From the NCBI RefSeq assembly GCF_023278045.1, contig NZ_CP056783.1:2141501-2205500 (forward strand): a DNA stretch of 64,000 bases, in the 5' to 3' direction. The notes below the pieces were generated by a model, which was not told the DNA's origin, ran no database searches, and was given only the letters and a program-made list of their open reading frames with translations. Below, in pieces: positions 63,036 to 64,000 of the stretch. Source of the DNA: Flavobacterium sp. K5-23. GTDB taxonomy: Bacteria > Bacteroidota > Bacteroidia > Flavobacteriales > Flavobacteriaceae. Every line of letters begins with the position of its first letter. Within the stretch, counting starts at the first letter, position 1. The position numbers were made by a program, and so were the translations under genes.

Positions 63036-63950
63036 TTAACTGATTGCATTTGGATTTTGGCAAAAATTCACCGGTTTTTTGGTTTTGGCAAATTCGTATC
63101 CGTCTTTCCACCATTGAGTCATTTGTTCCGAATCGAAGATAAGGGGGTTATCGGTTAAGTGAGTAGGAACATAATAGAAGTTGATGTTTATTTCTTGTTT
63201 TAAGCCCACAAGTTTTGCAATAATTACATCCTTATTACTGTTTTGCCGATTCATAAATTTGAAAGTTCTAAATAGCAGTGAAAAAGGATTTTTAATTATG
63301 GGTAGGTTTGATTTCCCGCTTTCACTTTCTAAAATAATAACATCAATGTCACAAGCTCCGTTTTCGATAGCAGTCATAATGGGTACAAAACTACCAAAAC
63401 CACCATCAGCATACTGGAAATTATTTTTTTTGAGTATACTCATAAACGGGGTGAAATTGCAGGAAGCCCAAGCCCAATCACAAAAATCATCATAACTGCA
63501 TTCATTTGACTTGAAATATTCTACGGTATCCATTGTAAGATTTGAAACTGCCAAAATTACTTTTTTGTTTCTTTTTTTTAGGGTCTGAAACTCCTTTGGA
63601 GTAACGCTTTCTTTAATTAGTTTTCTAAGATTGTCGCTTTCCCCAAAAGTGGCACAACCTTTTATAAATGTTATCACTGAGTTAAAGTGATTGATTTTTG
63701 TTTCAAAACCCTTTTTGGTTTTCTTTATTTTAAATGGATTAATACTGAAAATGTCATTTTGGGTAACTGAAGTATAGATTTTCTTGATTTTATTAATCTT
63801 TCCTAAAGCCAGGTGCGGCAGTAATAAACCTCCCGTAGAACAACCCACAAATAATTCATAGTCATTACAGCAATCTTTTATAAGGTATTCAGCAACACCG
63901 CCAGCAAAGGCTCCTTTACTACCACCTGCTGAAATAACTAATGCTTTCAT
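63036..63950 (-). CDS. Patatin-like phospholipase
   Basis: A 304-residue patatin-family lipid acyl hydrolase. The oxyanion glycines are in SAGGSKGAFAGG (residues 7-18), the nucleophile is S38 in GCSTG, and the catalytic aspartate is D182 in YADGGFGS. There is no signal peptide or beta-barrel domain, so it is a cytoplasmic or peripheral enzyme. It converges with msrB, separated by 59 bp without a clear terminator. The physiological substrate is unknown. Confidence 0.9.
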   Translation of the reverse strand: MKALVISAGGSKGAFAGGVAEYLIKDCCNDYELFVGCSTGGLLLPHLALGKINKIKKIYTSVTQNDIFSINPFKIKKTKKGFETKINHFNSVITFIKGCATFGESDNLRKLIKESVTPKEFQTLKKRNKKVILAVSNLTMDTVEYFKSNECSYDDFCDWAWASCNFTPFMSILKKNNFQYADGGFGSFVPIMTAIENGACDIDVIILESESGKSNLPIIKNPFSLLFRTFKFMNRQNSNKDVIIAKLVGLKQEININFYYVPTHLTDNPLIFDSEQMTQWWKDGYEFAKTKKPVNFCQNPNAIS

Positions 63951-64000
63951 ATTTACGGAATTTAAGTTAGTATAAAGTTAACTGATTAGATTTTAATGAA

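Noticed and set aside
1..64000. CRISPR arrays, tRNA and rRNA genes, and intact IS elements
   Set aside because: No regularly spaced direct repeats, no cloverleaf-like sequence, no rRNA-like block and no transposase or integrase frame were seen on either strand by reading; a dedicated scan would be needed to exclude them fully.

Overview
The window is an AT-rich stretch of bacterial chromosome that looks like Flavobacterium or a close relative (Bacteroidota, Flavobacteriia). Three things support this. Promoter-like TAnnTTTG boxes with an upstream TTG sit in front of several genes. The protein families are typical of the group (DUF4494, DUF6132, a 3-hydroxyacyl-CoA dehydrogenase with an N-terminal dehydrogenase half, the arsenosugar genes). 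Gene starts have few Shine-Dalgarno sequences. No rRNA, tRNA, CRISPR array or intact transposase gene was seen.

Layout. 0-5 kb: fatty-acid beta-oxidation (dehydrogenase/hydratase, MarR regulator, acyl-CoA ligase). 5-10.6 kb: transport and stress genes (DUF389, NhaA, TauE, GNAT, YaaA). 10.7-15.7 kb: an emrAB/tolC-type drug efflux operon under a TetR regulator with a palindromic operator. 15.7-19.3 kb: a MITE-like element, DUF4494, a lipoprotein, a GNAT enzyme, two copies of a long palindrome and a frameshifted unknown gene. 19.5-27 kb: a full trp operon, trpE-G-D-C-F-B-(GGCT)-A. It is preceded by a recognisable promoter, a leader peptide with three consecutive Trp codons and an attenuator hairpin. 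27-29.7 kb: two YceI paralogues, a nitroreductase and its MarR regulator. 30-37 kb: a 2,366-residue hybrid histidine kinase with about 14 PAS domains. 37-45 kb: a Cys/Lys-rich secreted peptide and a YbhGFSR-like ABC export operon with TetR control. 45-50.8 kb: a persulfide/thiosulfate gene set (Crp/Fnr regulator, TauE, metallo-beta-lactamase/rhodanese, DUF2892, DUF202, a methyltransferase fused to a heavy-metal-associated domain, thioredoxin, DUF6132, and a divergent rhodanese). 50.8-54.4 kb: GAPN, a second MITE-like copy, a two-repeat lipoprotein and a small membrane protein. 54.6-57.9 kb: an accessory, partly decayed stretch (orphan PD-(D/E)XK nuclease, metallophosphoesterase, frameshifted DUF1801 gene, gene remnants). 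57.9-61.5 kb: arsenosugar biosynthesis (AhpD-like protein, ArsS, purine nucleoside phosphorylase, ArsM). 61.8-64 kb: lipoprotein MsrA and MsrB, and a patatin-like lipase.

The strongest observations are the trp attenuator, the methyltransferase-HMA fusion inside the sulfur operon, a pair of 276-313 bp elements with 10-bp terminal inverted repeats, and the internally duplicated PAS arrays of the giant kinase. Twelve gene starts are given downstream of the longest possible reading frame, because the upstream extension starts at TTG, overlaps a neighbour or lacks family similarity.
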